Shown piece by piece: positions 1-9,466 of a stretch of DNA of 33,617 nt. The first letter of the stretch is position 1. Each line of letters begins with the position of its first letter. A program made the translations under genes and the position numbers. Source of the DNA: an uncultured Clostridia bacterium (GTDB lineage Bacteria > Bacillota > Clostridia > Oscillospirales > CAG-382); contig CANQVQ010000003.1 in NCBI GenBank assembly GCA_947627335.1, forward strand, positions 1-33,617. Reading direction: 5' to 3'. Under the pieces are notes generated by a model that searched no databases, was not told the DNA's origin, and saw only the letters and a list, made by a program, of their open reading frames with translations.

Positions 1-380
1 AGCAGGTTGCCGAGGATAACGCACAGGTCCAGTTCCGAAACCGAGAGGGACACCGGAATCTTCGCTTCCGCCTTGACCCGGATCTGCTTTTCGGAAGCGA
101 GGGAGAGCTTGCTGTTGAGGATCGCGTCCACCATCTTGTTTCCGGTCTTGAGGACCGTTTCCACATTGGTCAGGTCGTCGTCCAGCATATCGAGGTACCG
201 GGCGATCTCGCCGTATTCGCCGTTCGCCGCGTGGACCTTCATGGTCTGGATATGGTGTCGGTAATCGTGCCGCCAGCCGCGCATCTTCGTATACATATTT
301 TCCACTTCGTTGTAGTATTTCTGCAGGATCTCGTTCTCAAAGGAAGCGACCCTTTTGGCGATCAGTTTGTCCAACAGCAT
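1..380 (-). CDS. GHKL-type sensor histidine kinase, partial (N-terminal part present, C-terminus runs off left edge)
   Basis: Hand translation of the minus strand from ATG at 380: MLLDKLIAKRVASFENEILQKYYNEVENMYTKMRGWRHDYRHHIQTMKVHAANGEYGEIARYLDMLDDDL...; the RHDYRHHIQTM H-box-like motif is typical of GHKL/Agr-type kinases. Not in the ORF track because it is truncated. Immediately downstream of the LytTR regulator. Confidence 0.85.
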   Translation of the reverse strand, partial: MLLDKLIAKRVASFENEILQKYYNEVENMYTKMRGWRHDYRHHIQTMKVHAANGEYGEIARYLDMLDDDLTNVETVLKTGNKMVDAILNSKLSLASEKQIRVKAEAKIPVSLSVSELDLCVILGNL

Positions 381-390
381 GGCGTGCCCC

Positions 391-1092
391 TTACAGATAT
401 TTGATCAGTGAAGCGTGGATGTCGTCGTACATCCCGCGGCTGACGGGAATGCGTGCGCCGTCCAGCGTCGTAAGAAACGTGCGGGTGATCTTTTTGACGT
501 ATTTCAGGTTTACCGCGAAGGAGCGGTGCACCCTGAAAAAGGTCTCGTCCAGACTTTCACAGAGTTTCCCAAGGGACAGGCGTGTGCGGTAATTCCCATG
601 CACGGTATGGACGACGACGTACACGTTTTCCGCTTCGGCATAGACGATGTCCGCCAGCGGCACCTTGACGCTTCCCTCCGCCGTGGAAAGCAGGACGGAA
701 CGCTGCCGGTATTCCAGATTGTACACGGCCTTGTCCAGCACGGGGAAGAGTTTCGGCGCCTCCACCGGCTTGATCAGGTAGTGAAGCGCGGATACGTCGA
801 ACCCGTCGCTGAAGTATTCGTAAAACCCGGTGATAAAGACGATCTGCACGGTGGCGTTCTCGCGCCGTACCGCTTTGGCAAGTTCGATCCCGCTGATACC
901 GGGCATTTCGATGTCCAGCAGCAGGAGGTCGAAGTCCTTTTCCTCGGCGTAATCGAACAGGAAAGGGTTCGCTTCCGCGTACTGCTTCACCGTGAGCAGG
1001 TGGCGGTTCCGTTTCGCCCAGGTATGGACGAGTTCGGCGAGGTAGTCGCGTTGCTTCGCGTCGTCGTCGACGATGGCGAGTTTGTAGGGCAT
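391..1092 (-). CDS. LytTR-family response regulator
   Basis: MPYKLAIVDDDAKQRDYLAELV...LLLLDIEMPGISGIELAKAVR receiver, then LytTR C-terminus (VYAEAENVYVVVHTVHGNYRTRLSLGKLCESLDETFFRVHRSFAVNLKYVKKI). ATG at 1092 with GGAAAGGAG RBS; the ORF-track start at 1161 is too long. Confidence 0.93.
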   Translation of the reverse strand: MPYKLAIVDDDAKQRDYLAELVHTWAKRNRHLLTVKQYAEANPFLFDYAEEKDFDLLLLDIEMPGISGIELAKAVRRENATVQIVFITGFYEYFSDGFDVSALHYLIKPVEAPKLFPVLDKAVYNLEYRQRSVLLSTAEGSVKVPLADIVYAEAENVYVVVHTVHGNYRTRLSLGKLCESLDETFFRVHRSFAVNLKYVKKITRTFLTTLDGARIPVSRGMYDDIHASLIKYL

Positions 1093-1132
1093 ACGGCGCG
1101 CTCCTTTCCCGGGGTGGAATCCCCCTGCGTCA

Positions 1133-1161
1133 ATTATAGCGCAGGGCGGACGAAAAAGCAA
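1133..1161 (-). promoter_or_regulatory. sigma70-type promoter for the LytTR/GHKL pair
   Basis: Minus strand TTGCTT (1156-1161), 17-nt spacer, TATAAT (1133-1138), about 40 nt upstream of the 1092 start. Confidence 0.6.
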
Positions 1162-1491
1162 GCGTTTTCGGAAAATGCCGTGTCAACGGTGCGTGAAGTT
1201 GCCGGATTTCCAAACCTTGCAAACCCATATAATATTCAACTGTTTTCAGTATTTGATTCCTCCTCTCTTATGGGAACACCTGCTAACGTTTAGAAGAAAG
1301 AATTTGACGTCTGAAGTGTTTAACATCGCATTTTGCTTTGCAAAATCGCCGCTCGTGGCTTTGCATATCATCCGTCTTGTCACTTTTTTCAATACAAGGC
1401 TCTGCGGATGCTCTCCTGCGGTCATTTCCAACTTACAAGTAGCATACGAGGAGGAACACTATGCAGAAGACTGCCAGAGCGATATAATTCA

Positions 1492-2718
1492 TCATCGCGT
1501 TTTTCCGTTCGTGATTTCCATGGATTTCCCGGTGGTGACGTCGACGATTGCAAGGTCCTCGTTGCCGCGTTCCGAGGAAAAGGCGTTGTGGAAATTCAGA
1601 TACGTCCGGTACTGGATATACAGCACCTCCCCGTCCGCAAAGACGTAGTCGATGCGGTCGGGCTTCCCATCATGCGCGCCGTGATAGACGAGTTCGGGGG
1701 CTCCGCCAAATTCCTTGACGCGATACACGTTCCCGCAGGTGGGGTTGTCGCGGGAAAGGTATTCGTAGAGTTCATCGTCCTCCTGATAGACCTCTATCTG
1801 GGACCGATCCTCACAGCAGTAATAGATGTAGCCCGCACTCACCCAGTAATGGAGGGCGGAAGGGATCGCCGCGACGTCCACCATCTGATTGCCTTCCAAT
1901 TTCCGCAGAACGCCCGTGTCGTAGTCGTAATCGTACAGCTCCCCTCCGAAATTCGTCAGAAAGGTGACGTCCTCCACGACTGCGGACTTTTTCCCAAAAT
2001 CTTCCGAAAAGCGGTACAGCGTAAGCGTTTCCAGATCGTGCAGGTAAACCGTATCCCCGCTCGCGTAGTAGTTCGCGTTCGCGGGGTCCGTCAGCCGTTC
2101 GCTCCGTTCCGACGAATATGCGTACCGCCACAGGGAATACTGGGGCTTGTCGTCGACGTATTCCGTTTTTACCCAGTAAAGCCCTTTGTCCGTGTCGGAA
2201 AGCAGGGCGGCGTCGCTTGGGATCGAGAGCCTTTTCGCATTGTCCCCGTCCAAATCGGAAAAATACGTCTCCCCTTCTCCGAATTGCGGGGCAAAAAACA
2301 GGTGGTTCGCGCTGAAGGAGATTCTATTTCCCTGCGAAAACAGGCAGGATTCATGCGTACAGAACACATCGTGGCACGCGTAGGAGAATTTGCCGCTCAA
2401 TTTATCGTATTCCATGAGCGTCCAAACATATTTGTCGGTCGCGTAATTGAAAATCATGCGCGTCGGCGTATTCGCGCACAGCAAGGTCCCGTCCTTCCCG
2501 TGCAGGCAGGCGACCGAGCCGTCCTGCGAGAGTTGTTTCAGCCCGTCCTCACCAATGGATCGATAATATGAGGAAACGAATTCCGTTTGCAGAAGCCCTG
2601 TTTCGGCGGGACCCGCCTCGCCTTGCAAGGGATCGGGATCGGAATAGGAGTAATCCGCCGAGCAGGATGAAAAGAAGAACAGAAACAGCGACAGGCATAT
2701 CGAAATCACCTTTTTCAT
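1492..2718 (-). CDS. Putative lipoprotein with beta-propeller-like (DUF5050-like) repeats
   Basis: MKKVISICLSLFLFFFSSCSADYSYSDPD lipobox signal peptide; CHDVFCTHESC motif; start at 2718 with GGGGAGG RBS. Third gene of the ABC cluster. Confidence 0.75.
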   Translation of the reverse strand: MKKVISICLSLFLFFFSSCSADYSYSDPDPLQGEAGPAETGLLQTEFVSSYYRSIGEDGLKQLSQDGSVACLHGKDGTLLCANTPTRMIFNYATDKYVWTLMEYDKLSGKFSYACHDVFCTHESCLFSQGNRISFSANHLFFAPQFGEGETYFSDLDGDNAKRLSIPSDAALLSDTDKGLYWVKTEYVDDKPQYSLWRYAYSSERSERLTDPANANYYASGDTVYLHDLETLTLYRFSEDFGKKSAVVEDVTFLTNFGGELYDYDYDTGVLRKLEGNQMVDVAAIPSALHYWVSAGYIYYCCEDRSQIEVYQEDDELYEYLSRDNPTCGNVYRVKEFGGAPELVYHGAHDGKPDRIDYVFADGEVLYIQYRTYLNFHNAFSSERGNEDLAIVDVTTGKSMEITNGKTR

Positions 2719-2732
2719 ACAGACCTCCCCGG

Positions 2733-4799
2733 TTAAAATAATAAAAATACGGTAAACAGGACCGCCGACGACAGCAGGAACGTGAGCGCCTTGCTTTTGG
2801 TCACGCGGGAGAAAGCCGCGACGCCCAGCGAAAATCCGCACGCCGAAACGCACGTTGCCGCCGCCCGCAGGAGCGCGCAGGCAAAAAGCGGAAGGGAATC
2901 TAAAAAGGAGACGCCTTCGATGCTGGAAGCGCGGGCCGTGCACAGCGGCAAGGAAGCATAGCCGGCGATCATCGCGGCGTCGATCGCGGAAAACGCGAAA
3001 GCGCAGACCGCCGAAAACCCGATGCAAAACGTCAGTTTCGACTTCCGCAGCGCCCTGCGGTCGCAAACCGCGTACAGCAGGTGCATTCGGTTTCGATACT
3101 CGTCGCCGAAAAGACCGCACATGGCCGCGACAAGCAAAAGCCCGAGCGCAACGTCGACCCGAAACGCAAAAAGTTGATTCCAGCCGGTATCATACAGCAC
3201 GGACGGTTGTTTCCCATCCTCGGTCTGCGACCGAAGATACGCCAGCCGCTCCCGCACCCGGACGAGCGCTTTCTCATTTTGCTCCGCCTCGTAGAAACGG
3301 ACGAGATACCTTCCCATTTCGCTGCTCGTCACTTCCCCGGCACGGTACTTTCGTTCCATCTCCTCCTTTTGCCCCATGACCGCGTATAGTTCGGAGAGTT
3401 CGCCGTCAAGCGCTTCCTGCTTTTCCGCGGTATAGTCCCCTTCGATGGAGGTCAGATAGGAACGGTATTTCTGTTCCGTATAGGTAGGCGTAAAGCCGTA
3501 CACTTGCGCCGAAACATACAGCTTGAGGAGGACCGCGCCCACCAGTACCGGCAGGATCCTGTTGGCGAACAGCTGCTTTTGCCACTCGTAGGCGGACACG
3601 CTCTTGACACGGGTTCGGCGACGGGTGCGGCGCGGGACGGCGATCCGGAACGCCCTGTATTCCGCCGGTCTGTTTCGGTGCAGGACAAAAACCGCGCAGA
3701 GCGCAAGGGCGCAAAGCAGATACAGCAGAGAAACGACGACCATGCCGTACAGCACGATCCCGCCCACTACGACGGGATAGATATGCGCAAACAGCGTATT
3801 CCCATCGCAAAGGGACGCGAAGCTGCCGATGTTCCAAAGACTGCCCGCGACATACGGGTTCCCGATTTTGCCCGCGTACTGCGCCGCCACGACAACGACC
3901 GCACCGACCAGTGAAAACACGCGGTTTCCGCTGTATTTCCCGACGATGCAGGATACCATGCAGACGAAAAAGCAGGCGAGGAGCAGGAACGCCGAAAGGA
4001 CGCCGACCGCTTCCGATACGGTCAGGGGCAAAGGGAACAGGTAGAACGGTTCGCTGTTCTGCAGGAATGCGGCGAACGCGGAAAACCCGCTCGACACGGC
4101 GTACACCGCGACCGAAAGGACCACGGACGATACGCTCGCGACCGTGCAGCAGACCGCGCAAACGACGGTTTTCGCGAAGAAGCGGCGCCGCCTGCCGAAT
4201 CTTGCGGAGCGAAACAGCAGTTCGTTTCCGCGTTCCCGGTCGCTGAAAGCCGCCGTCGAGCCGAGGAACGCGCCGAAAAGCAGGAGCGGGAGGAGCAGCG
4301 CGGACAGGGTCTTAAAAAGCGATTCCAATCCGTGCATATCCGCTTGCCCCAAGCGGAGCGTTTTGTTCTTTTCGTAAACCGCGAGGAGCATCTCATTGAC
4401 GGCGTTCCCCCCGTCGTTTCCGACGGATTGCTGTTTTTTTAGTTCGCCGATGGTTCGTTCCAGCTTGTCGATATAGAAACGCTGCCGGTTTATCCGTTCA
4501 AAAGCGATCCGGTACTGCTCGAATTCGACCCTCCATTCCGGCGCGGCGACACCCGCGTATGCGTCGGGGGAATCGGCGTATGCTTCATACGCATCCTGGA
4601 GCGCCTGATACCGCGCAAGAACCGACTGCGGGTCCTGCCGGTATTCCTCCGCGATCCGCTGGACCGCGGCAGCGTCGTACGGCGGCTCCTCCGCAAAAAC
4701 GAAGCCGAGGAACGCGGAAACGGCGAGCAGCAGCAGGAGCATCCCCGCAAATCCCCTGCCGAGGACCGTCTTTTTCAACTCATACCCGATCTGTCTCAT
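2733..4799 (-). CDS. ABC transporter permease (ABC-2 type, two-half architecture, 688 aa)
   Basis: Multiple hydrophobic segments; start overlaps the 3' end of the upstream ABC ATPase gene. Confidence 0.85.
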   Translation of the reverse strand: MRQIGYELKKTVLGRGFAGMLLLLLAVSAFLGFVFAEEPPYDAAAVQRIAEEYRQDPQSVLARYQALQDAYEAYADSPDAYAGVAAPEWRVEFEQYRIAFERINRQRFYIDKLERTIGELKKQQSVGNDGGNAVNEMLLAVYEKNKTLRLGQADMHGLESLFKTLSALLLPLLLFGAFLGSTAAFSDRERGNELLFRSARFGRRRRFFAKTVVCAVCCTVASVSSVVLSVAVYAVSSGFSAFAAFLQNSEPFYLFPLPLTVSEAVGVLSAFLLLACFFVCMVSCIVGKYSGNRVFSLVGAVVVVAAQYAGKIGNPYVAGSLWNIGSFASLCDGNTLFAHIYPVVVGGIVLYGMVVVSLLYLLCALALCAVFVLHRNRPAEYRAFRIAVPRRTRRRTRVKSVSAYEWQKQLFANRILPVLVGAVLLKLYVSAQVYGFTPTYTEQKYRSYLTSIEGDYTAEKQEALDGELSELYAVMGQKEEMERKYRAGEVTSSEMGRYLVRFYEAEQNEKALVRVRERLAYLRSQTEDGKQPSVLYDTGWNQLFAFRVDVALGLLLVAAMCGLFGDEYRNRMHLLYAVCDRRALRKSKLTFCIGFSAVCAFAFSAIDAAMIAGYASLPLCTARASSIEGVSFLDSLPLFACALLRAAATCVSACGFSLGVAAFSRVTKSKALTFLLSSAVLFTVFLLF

Positions 4800-5658
4800 G
4801 CTCGTCCCCGTATAGCAGCATATATGCGTCCTCGAGCGTCGGTTCCGCTTCCGCCGCCGTTTCCGTCGGTTTGGCGGAAGAAAGCAGGCGGCAGCTCGTT
4901 TTTCCGCCCTCGCTGTTGATCGCGATCACGCGGAAACGCGCTTTCAAATCCCGAAGCGCGTCGCCGTCGACGGCGCAGGACCAAACCGATCCCCGTGCGG
5001 TTTCCGCCAAAACGTTCGGTTCTCCGCAGAAAATGGTTTTCCCCTTTTTCAGGCAGATCACCCCGTTGGCGATGTGCTCGATGTCGCCGATGATGTGCGT
5101 CGCGAGCAGGATCGTCCTGCCGAAGGACTGCTCCGCGATGAAGTTTTTCACCAAAACCCGTTGCCCGGGGTCCAACCCCGCCGTCGGTTCGTCCAAAAGC
5201 ACGATCTCCGGTTCGCCCAAGAACGCCTGGATCAGCATCAGCCGCTGCTTCATGCCCCCCGAAAGCGAGGAGATTTTTCGGTCCTTCACGTCGTCAAGTT
5301 CAAACTTACCGAGGAGGGAATCGATCTGCGCCGACGCCGCTTTTCGGTCGATCCCCTTCAAAACCGCCATATAGCGCAAAAAATCCAGGCAGGAAAATGC
5401 GGGGATCATCTCGCAGTACTGCGGCATATAGCCGATGCGGGCGCGGAACCGACCGTCTTCCCGTTTTATTTTTTCGCCGTCAAAAAGGATCTCGCCGCCG
5501 TCCCGCCGAATATTATCGGTCAGGATGTTCATGAACGTCGTTTTGCCCGACCCGTTCGGACCGAGCAGCCCGTAAACGCCCTCGCCCATGCGGCAGCTGA
5601 AATCGCAGATTGCCGGTATTTTGCCGTAGGATTTACGAATCTCTTTTATCTCCAGCAT
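4780..5658 (-). CDS. ABC transporter ATP-binding protein
   Basis: Walker A GLLGPNGSGKTT, signature SSLSGGMKQRL, Walker B EIVLLDEPTAGLDP. Confidence 0.96.
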   Translation of the reverse strand: MLEIKEIRKSYGKIPAICDFSCRMGEGVYGLLGPNGSGKTTFMNILTDNIRRDGGEILFDGEKIKREDGRFRARIGYMPQYCEMIPAFSCLDFLRYMAVLKGIDRKAASAQIDSLLGKFELDDVKDRKISSLSGGMKQRLMLIQAFLGEPEIVLLDEPTAGLDPGQRVLVKNFIAEQSFGRTILLATHIIGDIEHIANGVICLKKGKTIFCGEPNVLAETARGSVWSCAVDGDALRDLKARFRVIAINSEGGKTSCRLLSSAKPTETAAEAEPTLEDAYMLLYGDEHETDRV

Positions 5659-5807
5659 CTGTCTCGTCCCTATTCCGCCACATCTATCGTTTTATATCGT
5701 TTTATGCCTTTTGAACCTATATAGAATAACATCACGCACTTTCCCCGCATAGACGACTTTGATGGGTTCGTGCTTTGAAATCGTTATTGGGTTTCTGCCT
5801 GCACTTT

Positions 5808-5839
5808 ATTATATATCACGGCGTCATATGCGGTGTCAA
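5808..5839 (-). promoter_or_regulatory. Probable promoter of the ABC cluster with a long (~140 nt) leader
   Basis: Minus strand TTGACA (5834-5839) followed by TATATAAT-like -10 (5808-5815). Confidence 0.5.
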
Positions 5840-6076
5840 GTGGTTTTGAAATTTTTTGCTGAAAGCGAGGGGATTTCGTTCTATGTCATGCCTCACGGCG
5901 GACGACCGCCAAGGCGTCCGGATCGGGAATTTCCCGTTTCCGTCGTCGGGTTTTTTGAAAAGCGGGCAAACCGGTTGCCCGGGGGTAGATTTCTTCACAT
6001 TTTCATGGTACAATATACAGCATACACCGTACCGCATTGCATCCCCCATCAAAAACAACCGGCAGGAGACGCGAAA

Positions 6077-6634
6077 ATGGCGAACTTTACGAAGAAAGCA
6101 ATTCAAGAGTCCTTTCTGAAATTACTGACGGAGCGACCGCTGTCCAAAATCACGGTGAAGGATATTGTGGCGGACTGCGGCATCAACCGCAATACCTTTT
6201 ACTACTACTTCGAGGATCTGCCCAAACTGATCGAAAGCATCGTCGAGGACGACGCCGAGCAGATGATCCGTTCCTATCCCACCATCGAGAAATTCGAGGA
6301 CTGTCTGGACGCGTCGATCACGCTTGCGCTCGCGAAAAAGCGTGCGGTGCTGCACATCTATCACTCGGCGAACCGGGAAATCTATGAGATGTACCTCTGG
6401 AAAGTCTGCGATCATACGGTCAACGCCTACGTCACGTCCGTCCTGCGTGGGAAAAAGGTTCGGGAGGGCGACCTTGCGATCGTCAAGGAGTACCTGTCCG
6501 GGCTTGCGTTCGGCATCTTTTCCAGATGGCTGAAAAACGATATGGACGACGACATCCGAAGTATGCTTTCCCGCCTTTTGGAGATCAAAAAGGGGATGAT
6601 CGAAGATCTGATCCTGTGCTGCGTGGAGGAATAA
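6077..6634 (+). CDS. TetR/AcrR-family transcriptional regulator
   Basis: MANFTKKAIQESFLKLLTERPLSKITVKDIVADCGINRNTFYYYFEDLPKLIESI: TetR N-terminal HTH. ATG at 6077, ORF-track start too long. Confidence 0.93.
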   Translation: MANFTKKAIQESFLKLLTERPLSKITVKDIVADCGINRNTFYYYFEDLPKLIESIVEDDAEQMIRSYPTIEKFEDCLDASITLALAKKRAVLHIYHSANREIYEMYLWKVCDHTVNAYVTSVLRGKKVREGDLAIVKEYLSGLAFGIFSRWLKNDMDDDIRSMLSRLLEIKKGMIEDLILCCVEE

Positions 6635-6654
6635 GTCGAATTTAGTCATTTTTT

Positions 6655-6690
6655 GTCCCGTGTCTGATAATCGGACACGGGACCTTTTTT
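6655..6690 (+). terminator. Rho-independent terminator
   Basis: GTCCCGTGTC tgataatcg GACACGGGAC followed by c-TTTTTT. Confidence 0.9.
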
Positions 6691-6755
6691 GTCTGTAGGC
6701 AGAACCGGACCGGGCGACTATACTGGTGACAAACGGGCAAAGGAGGTTTGCTTCT

Positions 6756-7364
6756 ATGAAGATGCGTTCCGTAGCGCCGATGCGGATCGCGAAGATCGGG
6801 TACATCGTCATGTCCGCCCTGTTTTGTGCCGCAGGCGTCCTTTTGATCGCCGCACCGGGACTTTCGCTGTCGGTCATCGGCGTTTGCATCGGGGTCGCGA
6901 TGATCCTCTTCGGCATCGTCAAGCTGGTCGGGTACTTTTCAAAGGATCTGTTCCGATTGGCGTTCCAGTTCGATCTGGAATTCGGGATTTTGATGATGGT
7001 CCTCGGCGGGACCGTCCTTTTCAACCCGGAAAACCTGATGGCGTTCATTTGCGTCGCCCTCGGGATCTCCATTCTGCTGGACGGACTGTTCAAGATTCGG
7101 ATCGCCATGGATTCCAAACGGTTCGGCATCAAAAGCTGGTGGCTGATTCTGGCTCTGGCGATCGTGACCGGCGGGACCGGCGTGATTTTGATTTTTGATT
7201 CGGTCGTCGGGGCGAAGGCTTTGTCGGTTTTATTGGGGCTGACGCTTCTTTCGGAGGGCATTTTGAATCTGTATACGGTGATCAGCACCGTCTTAATTGT
7301 GAAGAATCAATTGCCGGACGTCATTGAAGTAGAAGCATCGGAACCGAACGGAAAGGAAAGGTGA
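6756..7364 (+). CDS. DUF308/HdeD-like multi-pass membrane protein
   Basis: Six hydrophobic helices, e.g. GYIVMSALFCAAGVLLIAAPGLSLSVIGVCIGVAMILFGIVKLVGYF; AGGAGG RBS before ATG 6756. Confidence 0.8.
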   Translation: MKMRSVAPMRIAKIGYIVMSALFCAAGVLLIAAPGLSLSVIGVCIGVAMILFGIVKLVGYFSKDLFRLAFQFDLEFGILMMVLGGTVLFNPENLMAFICVALGISILLDGLFKIRIAMDSKRFGIKSWWLILALAIVTGGTGVILIFDSVVGAKALSVLLGLTLLSEGILNLYTVISTVLIVKNQLPDVIEVEASEPNGKER

Positions 7365-7369
7365 ATGCC

Positions 7370-9466
7370 ATGCGTTTTGCAAAAGCGGTCGTAAAATACC
7401 GCATTCCGATCCTGATCGTGACCCTGGTCCTCCTGATTCCATCGGTTTTGGGGATGATCGGGACACGCATCAACTACGATATGCTGACCTATCTGCCGGA
7501 GGATCTGGAAACCGTCGTCGGGCAGAACGAGCTGATGGCGGACTTCGACAAAGGCGCCTTCGCGTTTCTGGTCGTGGAGGATATGCCGGGCAAGGACGTG
7601 GCGGCTCTGAAGGAGCGGATCGAGCGGGTCGATCATGTGGATACCGTCCTGTGGTACGATTCCGTCGCCGACCTTTCCGTCCCGATGGAGCTGCTGCCCG
7701 ACGAGATCTATGACGAATTCAACACGGAAAACGCCACCATGATGGCGATCTTCTTCGACAGCTCCACCTCCTCCGACGTCACCATGGACGCGGTGCGGGA
7801 AATTCGGCAGATCGCCGGAAAACAGTGCTTCCTGTCGGGGCTTACCGCCATGGTGGTGGACCTGAAGGACCTGTGCGAACGGGAGGAACCCATCTATGTG
7901 GGCATCGCCGTGGTGCTGGCGCTTGCCGTCATGCTGCTTCTGCTGGACAACTGGCTGACGCCGTTCGTTTTCCTTTTGAGCATCGGCATGATGATCCTCA
8001 TTAACCTGGGGAGTAATTATTTCCTCGGTGAAATTTCCTATATCACAAAGGCGCTTTCCGCCGTTTTGCAGCTTGCCGTGACCATGGATTACTCCATCTT
8101 CCTCTGGCACAGCTACAACGAGCAGCTGACGAAACACGACGACCGCAAGGAGGCCATGGCGAACGCCATTCGGGAAACGCTGACTTCCATCGTCGGCAGT
8201 TCCATCACCACCGTCGCCGGATTCATCGCGCTTTGCTTCATGTCCTTCACCCTCGGTCGCGACCTCGGCGTCGTGATGGCGAAAGGCGTTATCCTGGGCG
8301 TGATCGGGTGCGTGACCGTGCTGCCCGCCCTGATTCTCGTACTGGAGAAACCGCTGCAAAAGGCAAAGCACAGGTCGCTGATCCCAAATATGCGCAAATT
8401 CGCCAAGGGCACGGTGAAGGTTTTCCCGGTTTTTCTCTGCCTGTTCGTGCTGCTGGTCCCGCCCGCCCTTTACGGGTACGACCGGACCAACGACGAGGTC
8501 TATTACAACCTTGCAAAGTCCCTGCCGGACGACATGGACTATGTGATCGCAAACAGCAAGCTGTCGGAGGAGTTCGACATCGCTTCGACGCATATGCTCC
8601 TTGTCGATAAAAATCTTTCGTCAAAATCCGTCCGGGACATGATGCGGGAAATGGAACAGGTGGACGGCGTCAAGTATGTGCTGGGGCTGGAATCGGTGAT
8701 CGGTCCCCGCGTGCCGGAGGAAGTCCTGCCGGAGTCGATCACCGGGCTTTTGCAGAGCGACAGGTGGGAACTGCTGCTCCTGAATTCCGAATATCCCGTG
8801 GCGAGCGACGAGGTCGATGCGCAGATCGATTCCCTGCATACCATCCTGAAAAAATACGACCCGAACGGGATGCTGATCGGGGAAGCGCCCTGCATGAAGG
8901 ATATGATCGACGTCACGTCCCACGATTTCGAGGTCGTCAACGTCATTTCCATCGCCCTGATCTTCCTTATCATCGCCTTGGTGGAACGCAGCGTCTCCCT
9001 GCCGTTTATTCTGATCGCGGTCATCGAACTGGCGATCTTCATCAACTTGGGTCTGCCGCATTACCTGGGGCAAAGCCTCCCGTTTATCGCACCGATCTGC
9101 ATCAGCACCATCCAGCTCGGCGCAACCGTGGACTACGCCATTCTGATGACGACGCGGTACAAGTCCGAGCGAATCCGCGGGCGGGACAAAAAGGACGCCG
9201 TGCGGACGGCGCTGACCGCGTCGATCCCGTCCATCCTGGTTTCGGGGTTCGGGCTGTTCGCCGCTACCTTCGGCGTGGCGCTCTACTCGGAAATCGACAT
9301 GATCCGTGCGATCTGTATGCTGCTTGCCCGTGGCGCCGTCATCAGTATGCTCTGCGTCATTCTGTTCCTTCCGGCGCTTCTGCTTTTGCTGGATAAGGTC
9401 ATTTGCGTCACCACACTGGGCATGAAAAAGAGAAACAAACCCGAACAGGAGGTCCTTTTGAAATGA
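7370..9466 (+). CDS. MMPL/RND-superfamily transporter
   Basis: Two repeated TM halves with soluble loops; motifs AVTMDYSIFLWHSY and GATVDYAILMTTRYKSER. ATG 7370 preferred over GTG 7361. Confidence 0.92.
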   Translation: MRFAKAVVKYRIPILIVTLVLLIPSVLGMIGTRINYDMLTYLPEDLETVVGQNELMADFDKGAFAFLVVEDMPGKDVAALKERIERVDHVDTVLWYDSVADLSVPMELLPDEIYDEFNTENATMMAIFFDSSTSSDVTMDAVREIRQIAGKQCFLSGLTAMVVDLKDLCEREEPIYVGIAVVLALAVMLLLLDNWLTPFVFLLSIGMMILINLGSNYFLGEISYITKALSAVLQLAVTMDYSIFLWHSYNEQLTKHDDRKEAMANAIRETLTSIVGSSITTVAGFIALCFMSFTLGRDLGVVMAKGVILGVIGCVTVLPALILVLEKPLQKAKHRSLIPNMRKFAKGTVKVFPVFLCLFVLLVPPALYGYDRTNDEVYYNLAKSLPDDMDYVIANSKLSEEFDIASTHMLLVDKNLSSKSVRDMMREMEQVDGVKYVLGLESVIGPRVPEEVLPESITGLLQSDRWELLLLNSEYPVASDEVDAQIDSLHTILKKYDPNGMLIGEAPCMKDMIDVTSHDFEVVNVISIALIFLIIALVERSVSLPFILIAVIELAIFINLGLPHYLGQSLPFIAPICISTIQLGATVDYAILMTTRYKSERIRGRDKKDAVRTALTASIPSILVSGFGLFAATFGVALYSEIDMIRAICMLLARGAVISMLCVILFLPALLLLLDKVICVTTLGMKKRNKPEQEVLLK

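Noticed and set aside
1333-2571. 412-aa plus-strand ORF
   Set aside because: Mostly antisense to the lipoprotein gene, no domain evidence; only its 5' region overlaps the AT-rich island reported separately.
5685-5716. Direct repeat ATCGTTTTAT ATCGTTTTAT upstream of the ABC ATPase
   Set aside because: Short, AT-rich and only two copies; not distinguishable from chance.
5074-5724. 216-aa plus-strand ORF
   Set aside because: Antisense to the ABC ATPase, which has clear Walker and signature motifs.
7307-8593. 428-aa minus-strand ORF opposite the MMPL gene
   Set aside because: His/Gln/Asp-rich antisense translation; the MMPL reading is clearly correct.
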